64,000 nt of DNA from Gongronella butleri (GCA_025201375.1 JAIWZP010000004.1:186001-250000), one strand, 5' to 3'; positions 1 through 11,779 are shown, counted from the stretch's first letter. Numbers and translations are program-made. The notes: generated by a model not told the origin, from the letters alone.

Positions 1-526
1 TCGTTCATGTATGATGCATACCATGACAGTGGATCATGCCAGTCGCGTGAGAGATAAGTCACAACGTGGACAACGCACCATTGGCTTGGAAAACAGCAAA
101 AACGAGGGATTTCTTAATTTCTTAAAATAAATTGCCCCCTGGCTGGTCAATTAGCTCTTTTCTTTTCGGCCAGGGCCCCCGCTCAGCAGATGCCACTGAT
201 CATACCCGCCATCATGGAGACGCGCATAAAAATCTCGGGGCAGGGGAGATTGACAGACTGAAGACAAAATTGAAAAAAAGGAGAAAACGAGATTTTGACT
301 TGGTGTGAGCTTCTGTTTTTTTTCTGTTGAATTAGACCCTCACGCATGCTCTTGATCCTCCTGATGACAATGATTCACAGAGGGGCTATGATACAATAAT
401 GAAAGCATGAGTTTAAAAAATCAGTGTGAACAGAAACAAGGGGGAAAAAAAGGCAAAATAATGGTTGTAAACGGAGGGGGGCTAGATCAGCAACAGCGTG
501 TAGAATTGAGAGAACAGTGAGCGAAA
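1..526. other. intergenic, no gene seen
   Basis: No convincing reading frame or RNA gene is visible between the window edge and the stop codon of the dioxygenase gene. The stretch is A/T-rich with short homopolymers and probably holds the 3' UTR of that minus-strand gene. Confidence 0.5.
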
Positions 527-1658
527 TTACATCTTGATGGGCGTGGCAAGATTGTAAATCTTGGCACCTTCGCCTAAAAACAAAAAAACGTCAGCAAAAC
601 GATAATTTTCGCGCTTCACAATTGTATTTTGCACGCATCCCCTTTCTCGTGACTTACTATAGTCCTTGCCCTCCTCACGCTCGTACTCGGGTGGGAACAG
701 GTTGCGCTTGTCATCATAGTAGCGGTCGCGCAAATCGCCCTCTTTTGCGGCATTGTATGTCAGGTACACCGCAACACGCGACTTTTCCGTGTTGTTGTCG
801 CCAGAGCGGTGCGCAAGGTAAGCGCCAAAGATCAAGACGGAGCCCTGGAAGATAAAAAAAAATACAGGGATGAGTTTTCGTCGCACCCCTAACACATCTC
901 AAAACGCGTCAAAAATGCCAAAAACGCGTCTTTGACGCGCTGTCATGTCCTCAACTTACAGGTTTGCAGTACACAGGCGTCCACTCGTGCTCAGCACACC
1001 AATCCAAGGCAATGCCGCCATCGGTCATTGTCTGAGGCAAGATGCCACGCTCGTATTCGTTCTTGTGTGAGCCAGGAACGACCTCCAGGCAGCCATTCTG
1101 TGGTGTGGTCTCGTCCACGGTGAACATGACAGTCATGTGTGAGGATTGGCCGAATTGAACAAAGGCAGGCGCGTCTTGATGCGCGTTGAAACTGCAAAAA
1201 GAGCGTAAAGATGACGCGTTAATGCCATTTTCCTTTTTTTCTTTCCTTTTTTTTCTTTTCGTTTGCGCGTTTGCCATCTCTTGTCACACTTACCCACCGC
1301 CTCCTGGCAGCTTGTAGTTGACCTTTTCCTTGAACAGGACATAGTCTTCACCGTGCAATTCCTTGAGGATCTCCATCAGACGCGGGCTGCGCACATAGGC
1401 ATTCATCCCAGGGTGGAAAGGCGTAAAATTCTCGGTGCGGCACAGCTGTTCCTCATTGGTGGACTTGTTGATCTCATAGTATTGCATCCACTTGCCCTTT
1501 TCATGGCCCCACTGCTTAAAGTCATCCGTGTATTGCTTGAGCGTGGCATGCTCCTCGGGCGTATAAAAATCTTCAATCAACAAGAAGCCTTGCTCGTGGT
1601 ATGATTGTTTCTGGGCGTCCGTCAGGGGATAGCGTGATTCAGTGGGAGCGACAGTCAT
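527..1658 (-). CDS. PhyH-family Fe(II)/2-oxoglutarate dioxygenase (PhnY-like candidate)
   Basis: Four exons (1658-1294, 1191-960, 844-658, 573-527) splice into a 276-residue protein, the usual size for the phytanoyl-CoA dioxygenase (PhyH) family. The iron triad is visible: His126-x-Asp128 in the typical PGGGGFNAHQD context, and His211. Arg222, 11 residues after the distal His, is the expected 2-oxoglutarate anchor. No signal peptide or membrane segment is apparent, so it is probably cytosolic. PhyH enzymes hydroxylate many substrates, so the fold alone does not give one. Its divergent neighbour is a PhnZ-type oxygenase, and bacterial PhnY, which hydroxylates 2-aminoethylphosphonate before PhnZ cleaves it, is a PhyH member. 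I therefore infer a phosphonate hydroxylase. Family call sure; substrate inferred. Confidence 0.85.
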
Positions 1659-2573
1659 GGCGGGCGGATTTGGGCTTTTTTTTTTTTGATTGAAAGTTGG
1701 TTGAAAAAAAAGGAAAACAAAAAAATGGACAAGATTACGCTTTTATAGGGGACCCTGAAACGAATGGGTCTTTCCATCGTCCATGTCCTCCCACCCCCCA
1801 AGTTTTTACTTTATTTTTTGTTCGCGTGAATTAAACGCGCGCACCCCCAAGTTTCTGGCTTTTTTTTTTTTTTTTTTTTACCTTGTTTGTAATGAGTCCC
1901 AGTGCCATGGCGACAGGAGCCCCCATGAAAAAAATGGCGCACAATGGAATCCGCGCCTCGGCGAATCTTGTCCACCATCAGAGGAAATTATCCATAAGAG
2001 GGATGAACGTGGATGCGGCGAATGCATCACGTTGATGCATTTTCGGTTTACACACGATTCTTGCTCCGCGGGCTTGCGATAGAGCCACAGTGTCCGTCCA
2101 CAATCGCAAAGCATGATGTCAACATTGCGTGTCATTGGCCAATGGTAATGGGCCCGAGACACGGCTGCCCGAGCAAGCGGCGACCCGCCTGTCCGGTGTG
2201 CAAGATGATTTGTTGCCATCGTGAACCTAATTTGAACCTCCGTTTGCCCAAATCATAAAACACGCAACCACGACACGAGAGATCACTCTACAGGCCACCA
2301 AGCGCGGCCGCCGTCCACGTTTTTTAGGTTTTCACTAGAAAGATTGCAAAAAGTCAAATAAAGAGGAACCTTGTCGAGTAGAGTAGGCCCCAGAAATGCC
2401 AATTGGGGGGAGACAAAGAAAGGGGGGAGAAGAAAAAAAACAAGGGGGCCCAGGGACCCTCTTTGTTGCGCGCATGAGCGAAACGTGAGACAAAATGCCG
2501 TATTTATCTCATTGTCCCCATTTCTTTCCTGTTTTTTTTTTTTTTCATCAAAATTCGCTTCCAATTCCTCAAG
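1659..2573. other. divergent intergenic/promoter region
   Basis: This 915-bp stretch separates the dioxygenase and the PhnZ-like gene, which point away from each other. Several open frames cross it but none has splice structure, a recognisable domain or protein-like composition, so I treat it as non-coding. It includes T and A runs near both genes. Confidence 0.5.
1740..1747 (-). promoter_or_regulatory. TATA-box candidate for the dioxygenase gene
   Basis: On the minus strand this reads TATAAAAG, 82 nt upstream of the dioxygenase start codon, a plausible position for a TATA element. The 915 bp between the two divergent start codons is probably a shared promoter region. Confidence 0.4.
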
Positions 2574-3379
2574 ATGGATCAAGCTACAAGTGAAAAGATT
2601 GTCGACAACGTGTTCAAGGTGCTTATTGAGGGCAGCAAGCAAGATTACATTGGCGAACGTATCTCTCAGCTGGAGCACTGCTTGCAGGCGGCGTCACAGG
2701 CATTGGATGCCAGTAAGGACAACCAAATTTTTATATGCGCGTGTCCCTCTGACAGCATTTGTTTGCTCTTTTGTTTTTTCTGTAGGTGCAGATGATGAAA
2801 CGGTGCTTGCCGCGCTGCTGCATGACATTGGACAATTCACGACGTCGCCTGACCAGAAGCAGATGCTCTGCGACGCTGCTGCGCTCAACGAGATCGACCC
2901 TGGAGCTGTGGGTGGCGAAACCAAGCAGATTAGCGTGGGTGTGACGGGCCACGAGCGCATTGGCGCAGAATACCTGCGTAAATTGGGTTTTTCCGATAAG
3001 GTGGCGGCTCTTGTCGAATCGCACGTCCCCGTCAAGCGCTACCTTACCGCCAAATACCCAGAGTATTATGAAAGCCTCAGCGGCGCAAGCAAATTGTCTC
3101 TCAAGTACCAGGTAGACAAGAAAAAAAAAGGAAATTGGACATGAAACGCAGTGGCACAGTGGCATTGACGCGCTCGGATGCGGAATCTAGGGTGGCCCGT
3201 ACACAGCTGAGCAAGTGGCTGCCTTTGAGGCGGATCCTCTGTATAACCTCAAGGTTCAAATCCGGCAATGGGACGACGCAGCCAAGGTGGTCGGATTGGA
3301 GGTGCCCACACTCGAGAGCTACCGCAGCATGGCTATCAAGCACCTGATGCAGCAGCCAAAGCAGGCAACGGCAGCTTAG
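2574..3379 (+). CDS. phnZ: PhnZ-type HD-domain mixed-valent diiron oxygenase
   Basis: Three exons (2574-2712, 2786-3111, 3191-3379) give 217 residues. The protein is a compact HD-domain protein of the PhnZ/TmpB class, which oxidatively cleaves the C-P bond of a 1-hydroxyalkylphosphonate, releasing phosphate. Visible residues are Tyr25 and Glu28 in DYIGER, His35, His59-Asp60 in LLHDIG, His102 in TGHERIG, His126 in ESHVPVKRY, and Asp183 in RQWDD. From memory, bacterial PhnZ uses Tyr24, Glu27, His34, His58, Asp59, His80, His104 and Asp161. The spacing matches exactly apart from one extra segment of about 21 residues between Asp60 and His102. A GGP follows the last splice junction, as expected for the family. 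Its neighbour is a divergent PhyH oxygenase, the partner type in bacterial operons. Two introns argue against contamination. Confidence 0.85.
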
Positions 3380-3669
3380 ATTTGAAGTGAAAAAGAAAAG
3401 AAATAAAAAGAAAAACGCGTAAAATATGAAAATGTGCCTTTTTGCGAGCAACAGTTGGGCGGCACAGCAAGCTGGGCCAGGGGCCAGAAATTTGTCAGCG
3501 CAAATTGGCATATGACAGCGAAAGAAAAAGCTGCGGGGTGGTTGCCAAATACAAATGTGGGAAATCCAGCAAAAAAAGGGCATTTTTTTCTCGTTCTTTC
3601 TTTCTTTTTTTTTTTCTTGCTGACTACTGCTTGTTTTTTCCTGTTTTCTCATTTTGCTTATATACCTTG

Positions 3670-4703
3670 ATGCACACCCAGTCGCTTAGCAACCATGGCT
3701 GCACGGTGCGCCCAGTCGACCCTTCACTAGACACACTGGAGCCATATGACTTTGGCCATATAGAAGACACAGTGTATTCTCTGAGCCGGTCCAGCCACCC
3801 TCTCGCCTCCATGGTGGCCTCTGCCTTGCAGGTCATTGAAGAAGCCTATCAGCGCTATGGGTAAGTCATCAATTGGACTTTTGGATAAAAAAAGGAGGTA
3901 GCAATGGCGCTCAATTCATCTTTTTTCGCGTTTTTAGCATGGATGGGGTGACGTTATCGTTCAATGGCGGAAAGGATTGCACGGTGTTGCTGCACCTGGT
4001 GGCGGCTGTGATGTCGCGGCTAGGACATGGGCGTGAGGAGCCGATTCGCACGGTGTACGTGACATATCCGAATCCATTTCCGCACGTCAATGCCTTTGTG
4101 GACGTGTGCGCCAAGCGATACCGATTGGCGTGCCAGGCGATCCCCGGGCCCATGCAGCTGGCGTTGCAGCAGTACCTGGACCAATCACAACCCAAACCCA
4201 ACGCCATCTTTGTGGGTATCCGCCGAAATGACCCTTTTGCAGGTAAAAAGACCCCATTTCAGTGCCAATGACACGCCAGGCATGGATATGAGGCAGGGGC
4301 GGATCGAATGGTGTCATTGACGCTCTCTTGCTTTCCATTTTGCAGAAAAATTGACGTATTTTGATCGCACGGACGCGGGCTGGCCTGATTTTATGCGTGT
4401 GCACCCGATCATTGACTGGTCGTACAAGCACATTTGGGACTTTTTGATCACATTGCAAGTGCCATATTGCGCATTGTATGATGAAGGGTAAGAAACACGT
4501 GGAATTGAAAGTGATAGACGTGCTAAGTCATTATTTTTGTCTTTATATTTTCTTTTTTCTGCAGCTATACGTCGTTAGGCAGCATGGAGAATACCCACCC
4601 TAATCCGGATCTCAAGAGCGAGGATCAAGGACGATATCAACCCGCCTTCATGCTTCAAAACGAGCTTCATGAGCGCTGTGGTCGCGTCAGCCCAAAAAAA
4701 TAG
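3670..4703 (+). CDS. FAD1: FAD synthase (FMN adenylyltransferase)
   Basis: Four exons (3670-3860, 3938-4242, 4346-4487, 4565-4703) encode 258 residues. The protein belongs to the PAPS-reductase-like adenylyltransferases that make FAD from FMN and ATP, as yeast Fad1 does. Diagnostic motifs are [13 protein letters not shown] (nucleotide-binding loop), [18 protein letters not shown] and [10 protein letters not shown]; the last two mark the C-terminal substrate region. It is slightly shorter than the yeast enzyme (about 306 residues), mainly at the N-terminus. The start codon is the first ATG in frame with the conserved region. It is probably cytosolic or mitochondrial. The tail after the conserved core is short and ends in a lysine pair. 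An AATAAA sits 58 nt after the stop. Confidence 0.93.
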
Positions 4704-4760
4704 AGTAGAAAAGTAGAATTTGCTTAAATTTTTAAGACTGGGGATTGTACTGAGTGCACG

Positions 4761-4766
4761 AATAAA
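4761..4766 (+). terminator. polyadenylation signal candidate after FAD1
   Basis: AATAAA, 58 nt downstream of the FAD synthase stop codon, is well placed for 3'-end formation of that transcript. Confidence 0.4.
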
Positions 4767-6420
4767 GCTACGGAGCCTCGCTTGTTGTATATTCACTTTA
4801 CGTGGTGCTTGAACGCACAGGGGCCACACTCTCCCGGCACAGATGCATAAAAACAGCCATTTTCTGAAAATGCAATCGTGTTTGAGATGAGGTGGACCAC
4901 GGACTCTATGATATTAAACTTGAAGATGGTCATATGCGCGTAAGAAAAAAAAAAACAAGAATGTTAATTAATGAAGTGCTTGTCGAGAAAATCACAATTC
5001 GAACATTTTTGTTGTTTTCAGGTTGTTTGTCGATGAATGCAAGACATTACAAGGGCATTTGCTCCTTAAGCCGAAGAGATCAAAGTGTTATTAGTTGAAT
5101 GAGCCCATTCTCGAGGCACTGCGGCCGCTAAATGACGCGCAATCGCCAATTTCGAAGAACACGGATTTTCCCAGGTGTGCAGTCGAGGATTGGAAAACTG
5201 GAAAATTGAAGTCCTCAGATCGCCGCGCCATTCAACCAACTTGGTATACACGTCTGGTTTACCGATAAAAATGAGAAAAAATCAGAGGCCCATTGGCAGG
5301 TTTAGGCGCAAACTGCATTTCAGGTCATATTTTCAGTTCAAGGTCATCCCGACGAACAATCCCTGTATCTCTGAGAAACACGTACCATCAGAAAGAGAAT
5401 AGCTCGCTTCGTACGTGGATATCGATGATCAGTGAAAAAAGTGATTTTTTGGGCATTTTTGACACGGATTTAAAATCATAGTGATTCTTCAGCGCGTGAT
5501 AAACCGCGTCAGACATCGAGTTACACGCGCCTGTTCTCTATCGTACGCGTATCCCGAGTGGCTCTTGCGAATGGACGCGTCGGCGCGGCTCTATGGACGC
5601 GTTCTTCCCTTGCAATTCACGATTGAAATTAAATCTAAAATTACTCATTGCTCGCCAACGAGCGGATCGATCCCGCTTCTTTTAAGCATTTTTCGTCGTT
5701 TCACTATGCGATGTATCTTGTGCGTGAGTTTGGCTGAATTTTGAAGACCTAGTTTTCAATTTTGGTTTTATAGCTCGATCATGCCTTTTTTTGTATTTGC
5801 TCGCGGCACACCTCCATGAACTTTTGGCGGCTGTAAATCGCATTCCCTGGAGTTTAGCGTCTCGCTATTTCTCGATGTAGTGTGTTTCGTGATGCCAACG
5901 TGCCTCGTTGGCTACTTGCCTTTGACATTTATGCAAAATGACTTTTTTTCTATTTTCACGACACCTGCTGCTCCAATAGCTCTCAAATTTGAACATGACA
6001 TGCCTTTCATTTAAAATCAAGAGAGGTGTCATCTGTTGGTAAGGGCGTGATGGCGAAAAATCGAGCCCAGTCGCGCTTTTCCTTCTTTGGCTGATTTCCA
6101 AGGGATCCGGAGATTAGCGCGCCACCAAAGACCACATATCACGCCGATGCGTCAACGACGGCCTCTGAACAAGCCAGTGCGCCACCATCCAGCAAACATC
6201 CACGGGTACACACCCAGACGCATGATAAAATTGCCGTCAATTTCAATTTTTAGGTGTTTCTGATCTTGGTGCGCGCCATTGCCAGAATTCATTTTTGTGT
6301 GGCACAGGTTTGGTTCTGGGGCCGCAGTGTGCAAGTATATTTCAACTTCCGCTGTTCTTCCTTTTTTTTCGCTTGTCTTCCTCACTTTTTTTTCTCTCGC
6401 TTCAACGTGTCCCCGCTAGA
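4767..6420. other. gene-free stretch, possibly degenerate repeat
   Basis: About 1.65 kb with only short, unspliced, featureless frames. Parts near 4960-5200 loosely resemble the dispersed repeat E described below (a GCTTGTCGAGAA-like segment and a TCGAGGATTGGAAAA segment), but too weakly to be sure. Nothing else was recognised. Confidence 0.35.
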
Positions 6421-9400
6421 ATGGCCTCAGATCTTGCTCCTTTAGTGCTTGAGCACCTGTCGCAGCTCTACTCGGCACACGATGCTACGGTCAAAAAGCA
6501 GGCGTCCAGGTGGTTGGAGGACTTCCAGAAAAAGGTACCTGAAATAACCTTTACAAAAGCCTTCACCCGTCTCATTCGTTCCTTTTCTCGCGATTAGCCC
6601 GATGCCTGGCAAGTAGCCGACCTGCTTATCAACAACCCCAGCGCTAATATGGAGACGCGCTTATTTGCCGCGCAGACATTGCGCCAAAAGGTAAGGAAAA
6701 CACGAAAAAAAATCAGAAAACGTCAAAAAAGGGGGGTGGGCTGACCTTTCATTTGCGGCTACATTAGATCACCTACGACCTGCAAGACTTGGATGGTACG
6801 GCACGCGCGTCGCTGCGCGACTCATTGCTTGTGTTGCTTGGAAAATCAGCAGGCAGCAAGGCCATCACTGTCCAATTGTGCATTGCGCTCGCGGATCTCG
6901 CTGCCCAATTCAAAGAGTGGAAGTCGGTGCTTCAGGATATCGTCGACAATTACGCGGGCAACCCCGCCACCGCTTTTTGCTTGCTCGAATTTCTCAAGGT
7001 TCTCCCCGAGGAATTGGCCAACAACAGGCGCCTCCCACTCACTGTAAGTCCACCATTTTGTCTTGAAAATTGTTTCTAATTCATATTTGCGGGGCTCCGG
7101 GGACAACAGGACAAGGAATACGAGGATCGCAACGTCGAATTGCTTGAAAACAGCGCCAGCGAGATCATCCGCCTGCTTCTCATGTATCTTCAATCTAGTG
7201 GTAAGCCATTTGACGCGTACATTTCTTGGAAAAAGAGGAGAAACAAAGAGGAAAAAAAAAGTGGGGCTCATTGGTCATGAACGCGTCGCCAATTCCTTTT
7301 TTTCTCTTTTTTTTTTTCTCTTTTTTTTTTCTCTTTTTTTTTTTCTCTTTTTTTTTTCTCTCTTTTTTTTTTCTCTTTTTTTTTCTCTTTTTTTTTCTCT
7401 TTTTTTTTTCTCTCTTTTTTTTTTTTCTCTTTTTTCTTCTCTTTTATTTTTTCTTTTTAGGCGGCAATGTGGACATTCAGCAGGCGACGATGGAATGCTT
7501 AATGAGCTGGATGCGTGCAGGCGTGATCAGCATCCAAATGCTTGGCGAGACGCCACTTTTAATGATGGCATTTGATGGTCTCGAGCACGAGGAGCTGCTT
7601 GATGTGTGTTCGGACGTGGTGTGCGCGATTCTGTTTGAGCTTCGCGACGTGGATGAGTGCAAATCGCTGATTGAGCAAGTATACCCGCGGTTCACGCCCA
7701 TGCTCGCCAAGATCCAGGGCGCCCTAGCCGACGAGGACGACGACCGTGTGCGCACTTTTGGTCGCATCTTTGTCCAAGCAGGCGAGGCCGTCATTCCCTT
7801 GCTTGCCAAGCATCCCGAAGCTTTCCAGGTCCTGCTGCATGGCATCTTGGCTGTCGGCACGTGCACAGACCTCGATGTCGCGCTGCTCTCCTCCAAATTC
7901 TGGTACGATCTTACAAACACGCTTGTCACCGACCATTATGCACCCGCCATCCCCCAATTCCATCCCTACTTTGACCAGCTGGTCGATATCATCCTCCGTC
8001 AAATCCAGTATCCCGCTGAGGACACAACCGCCGCGGAAATTGACGATTTCAAGGCATTCCGGCACGACATTGGTGACACGCTCAAGGATTGCTGCCGCAT
8101 CCTGACGCCGCAAAAGTGTCTGGCCAAGCCAATGATTGTCCTGTCACAGCGAATGCGCAACGATGGGCAGCCGGCATCGTGGCAAGAAATTGAGGCGCCC
8201 ATCTTTGCTTTGCGCACCATGGGTGCCGAAGTCCCTGATGATGAGAATGAAATCATGCCCCAAATCATGGCCACGCTTTCCGAATTGCCCGAACATCCAA
8301 AAATTCGCTACGCCGCCACACTTGTCATCTCATGCTACTCATTCTGGACTCGCAAGCATCCCGATCTCATCCTATATCAGCTCAATTTCATTTCTTCCGG
8401 CTTTGGTGAACCCGATGTCGCCGCTGCGAGCGCACTGGCCCTCAAGAATCTCTGCCGAGATTGCAACAAGGTAAACGAAAAAAAAAAGAAAAAGAAAAAA
8501 ATGTGTCCTGATGCGTTTTTTTTGATGTTTTCACAGGTGTTGGTCAATTACATTGAGCAATTGCATCCCTTTTACATTGGGGTGGTCAAGATGCTGCCGT
8601 ACCGCGACGCCATTGAGGTCACAGAGGCCGTTGCTCACGTTTTGGACGCCTTGCCTGTCGCCAACTTGCCAGGCGCGCTCCAATCCTTCTGCATGCCCAT
8701 TGCACAAGAACTTCATGAAAAGATCTCAATTGACAAGCTCGCTGCCACCAAGGACGATCTGACACGCGCCGCAGGTAATGCTAAAAAAACAGTGAGAGAA
8801 ACAGGGACGTCATGCTCAAGTTTCTCCATTTTTTTTTTAAAAAAAAATAGACATGCTCGAGATCATCGCCACGTTCCTTCTCGTGATCCATCCCAAGGTG
8901 GAGGCGCAGCAGCCGCATCCATGCGTGGAATTCATCAAGGAATTGTGGCCCATCTTTACAGCGTGCTTGGTCAACTTTGGCGACCGCCCACCCATTGCCG
9001 AGTCGCTGACCAACGTGTTCAAGCTGAGCATGAACTCGTACGGCAAGTATCTGCTCCCAATTCTGCCCCAGTTGTTCGACTTGATCGACCAGGGCTTCAC
9101 GGCCACCTTCTTGGGGGATTACATGTGGCTCGCCAAGAGCGCCGTCCGAATCTACGCGTCCGAGGACCATCCAAACAGCTCCATGATGGCATTTGGCCTC
9201 CTACAGCGCATCAGCACCACCCTCTTTGCCAAGATCGACACGGGCAAATTCGACGCCGTCCCGGATGGTAAAAAAAAATGAAAGAAAAAACACGTTTCTT
9301 TGCTCACATTCTCGTACTTTTTTTTTTTTTTTTTTTTTTTTTTGGACAGTGATCCAACAATACTTTTTGATGGCTGGCGAATTCATTGACGCGGCACCAT

Positions 9401-9906
9401 CGCAGGTGATTCAGAGCGAGCTGCTGCCAACGATGTTTGAGGCTGGCCTTGTCGGTCTTGCGATGGAGGATCCCTCGGCATTAAGCGCGATCATCGGCTT
9501 TTACACGCGACTGCTAGGCATTGCGCTGTCCGTTGACGGCCTCGTCGTGGCGACGCCGTCGCCTGTGTACGGCCAGAACGGAGCTCGCATCGCCGCCCTC
9601 TTTACGCAGTTTGGCCAAAACTTTGTCAGCAGGCAGCTGGACGGCATGATGTTCACTTTTCCCTCGGACCTCGTCCAAGATGGCGCCAATGCCCTCAAGC
9701 GACTCGCGCAATTAAAACCAGAGGAGAGCGGACAATGGGTTCTCGCCACAATTGAGACCTACAACGACGTCGTCATCACCGATCGCAACCAACTTTTAGA
9801 AAATTACGTGGCCGCGTCGCACGCTCGCAATTGGAGCAAAATCCGTCGACTCCTCGCCGACTTTGCCAACCTTTATCGACGCAAAAACACCAAGCGACGA
9901 CGCTAG
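6421..9906 (+). CDS. MTR10: karyopherin Mtr10 / transportin-SR type nuclear import receptor
   Basis: Eight exons (6421-6534, 6598-6690, 6768-7043, 7110-7200, 7461-8470, 8537-8774, 8851-9267, 9350-9906) encode 931 residues, the size of Mtr10 and TNPO3 (about 920-970). The sequence is a run of HEAT-type helical pairs, beginning with an importin-beta-like N-terminal repeat (HDATVKKQASRWLEDFQK) followed by an exportin-1-like domain. These receptors carry SR-rich RNA-binding proteins into the nucleus and release them on Ran-GTP binding. The C-terminus is basic (RRKNTKRRR). The fourth intron (7201-7460) is unusually long and almost pure T with CTC interruptions. Assignment to the Mtr10 branch rather than importin-13 rests on overall resemblance; karyopherin membership is firm. 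Confidence 0.85.
7201..7460 (+). repeat. pyrimidine microsatellite inside an MTR10 intron
   Basis: From about 7290 this 260-nt intron consists of tandem units of 8-11 T followed by CTC. It is much longer than the other introns of the gene and forms one giant polypyrimidine tract before the acceptor. Confidence 0.85.
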
Positions 9907-10549
9907 TCATAGTTCTTGCACGTTTCCCCCCCCCCTTTTTTTTTTTTGCCTTTTTTACCTTTTTAAAAATTACACCCAATCACCCAAACGCCCACCCCTT
10001 CCGGCCACACTCCATTTTCCCCATCTCATGTCATACATCTAAAAAAAAAAAAAGAGAGAGAATAAACCAACTTATTGTACGATCATTTTTCCCGTGCAAC
10101 AATGACTTTCTATAATTTTTCAGCCAGTCAGACGTGTCTTGCTCCGTCGCGTGAGAAGCAGAGATACCTTTTTTTTATGGCAGATCACGATCGGCGTGTC
10201 CTCACGCCTGTAATTGTCTGTACTCGCGTCTTGGCGTGTTGTATGACGTGTCGCGCGGGCATTTTGACCGCGAAAGTGTATTTGAGTTTGTGCACACGCT
10301 TTTTACACAGATTTGACGATCCACCTCTCATTCAATCCTAAGCAATTGGCCCTTGATGGCTCGCAAGACGCTCATTAGTGCGCTAATGCGCAGCGCCATC
10401 TTGATTTGACGCAGCTTTTGCCAATTTTTTGGTCGACACCTAATTGCGGGGTCACAAGATTGGACAACCGCTATCTGCGAACCGCGATTGTACCATCGGA
10501 CTTGAGTGCTGATTAGATTAGCAGGGCGTATCTCGGGTCTCCGAGGTTG
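9907..10549. other. intergenic, no gene seen
   Basis: Holds the presumed 3' UTR of MTR10 (C and T runs, then an A run near 10040) and upstream sequence of the amidohydrolase. No repeat family or RNA gene was recognised. Confidence 0.45.
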
Positions 10550-10558
10550 TATAAAAGG
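10550..10558 (+). promoter_or_regulatory. TATA box candidate of the amidohydrolase gene
   Basis: TATAAAAGG lies 109 nt upstream of the start codon and matches the eukaryotic TATA consensus very well, followed by a C/T-rich leader. It suggests a regulated rather than constitutive promoter. Confidence 0.6.
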
Positions 10559-10658
10559 CTGTTATTCTTCTCAATTCTTGTTTTTCTTGTTTTTCCACCT
10601 GTTGTTTGACTCTTTTTCAAGCTCTTTTGCCCCTTCCCCCAAAAAAAACTTACCTATC

Positions 10659-11743
10659 ATGTTGTACATCAATGGATGGATTGTCACGATGAACGCCAAG
10701 CGCGAGATCATCAAGGATGGCGCGATGCTGGCGCGCGACAGCAACCTTGCCGAGGTGGGCAAGACCAAGGACTTGGTGGCCAAGTACCCGGATGAGGAGA
10801 CGTTTGACCTCGAGAGTCGCATGGTCATTCCTGGTCTGATCAACACGCACGTGCATTTGGCGCAAGCGCTGCTTCGTGGCTCGGGCGATGATTGCGAGCT
10901 GATCCAATGGCTGTGCGAGACGGTGTGGGTGCTCCAGGGCACCATGACCGCCGACGAGGCGTACTGCAGCGCACGCCTGTGCATTGCCGAGATGATCCGC
11001 AGTGGTACTACCTGCTTCCTCGAGGCCATGTGTGCGGATCGCTACGGTTTTGATGGCATTGCCAAGGCAGTCGAGGAATCCGGCATCCGAGGCTGCCTCG
11101 GCAAGATCGTCATGGACTTTGGCAAGTACGCTGGCCAGGACGCCTTCACCATGCACCAAGGCCTCGTCGAAACTCGCGAACAAAGCTTGCTGGGCGTCTT
11201 GGACATGCACAAAAAGTGGCATGGCAAGGCCGACGACCGCATCCACGTCTGGTTCGGCTCCCGCACGCCCCCTGTAAGCTTATTGACATATTTTGCCTTG
11301 CCGCACAATGAAATGGAAGCCAATTGGACACGAAAATTGACGGTTTTTTTACTTTTTTTTTTTTCTTTTAATTAGGGCATCAGCTTGGATTTGGTCAAGG
11401 AAATGACGCAGCTTAGCCGCGAGCGTGGTATCCGCATCACGATGCACTGCGCCGAGGTCGAGGCGGACAAGGTCCACTACCGCAACAACCACCAACAAAG
11501 CCCCGCCGAGTTTTGCCAGGAAGTCGGCCTCCTTGGTGACCAATCCGTCTTGGTCCACATGATCTGGCTCGATGAGTCCGACTACAAGCTGCTCGCCGAG
11601 ACCGGTACCCACGTCTCGCACAACCCCTCGTCCAACTCCAAGCTCGCATCCGGCATCTGCCCTGTGCCCCAGCTTCTCGATGCCAAGGTCAATGTCGGCC
11701 TCGGCACCGACGGCGGCCCTTCCAACAATTCCTATGGTAAATT

Positions 11744-11779
<36 letters not shown>

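Noticed and set aside
1783..2258. Overlapping frames of 80-113 codons between the dioxygenase and the PhnZ-like gene
   Set aside because: No splice signals, composition unlike protein, and T-run-derived Phe stretches; better explained as promoter DNA.
3253..3263. GGTTCAAATCC, a tRNA B-box-like string
   Set aside because: It lies inside the third coding exon of the PhnZ-like gene, and no A box or cloverleaf could be drawn around it.
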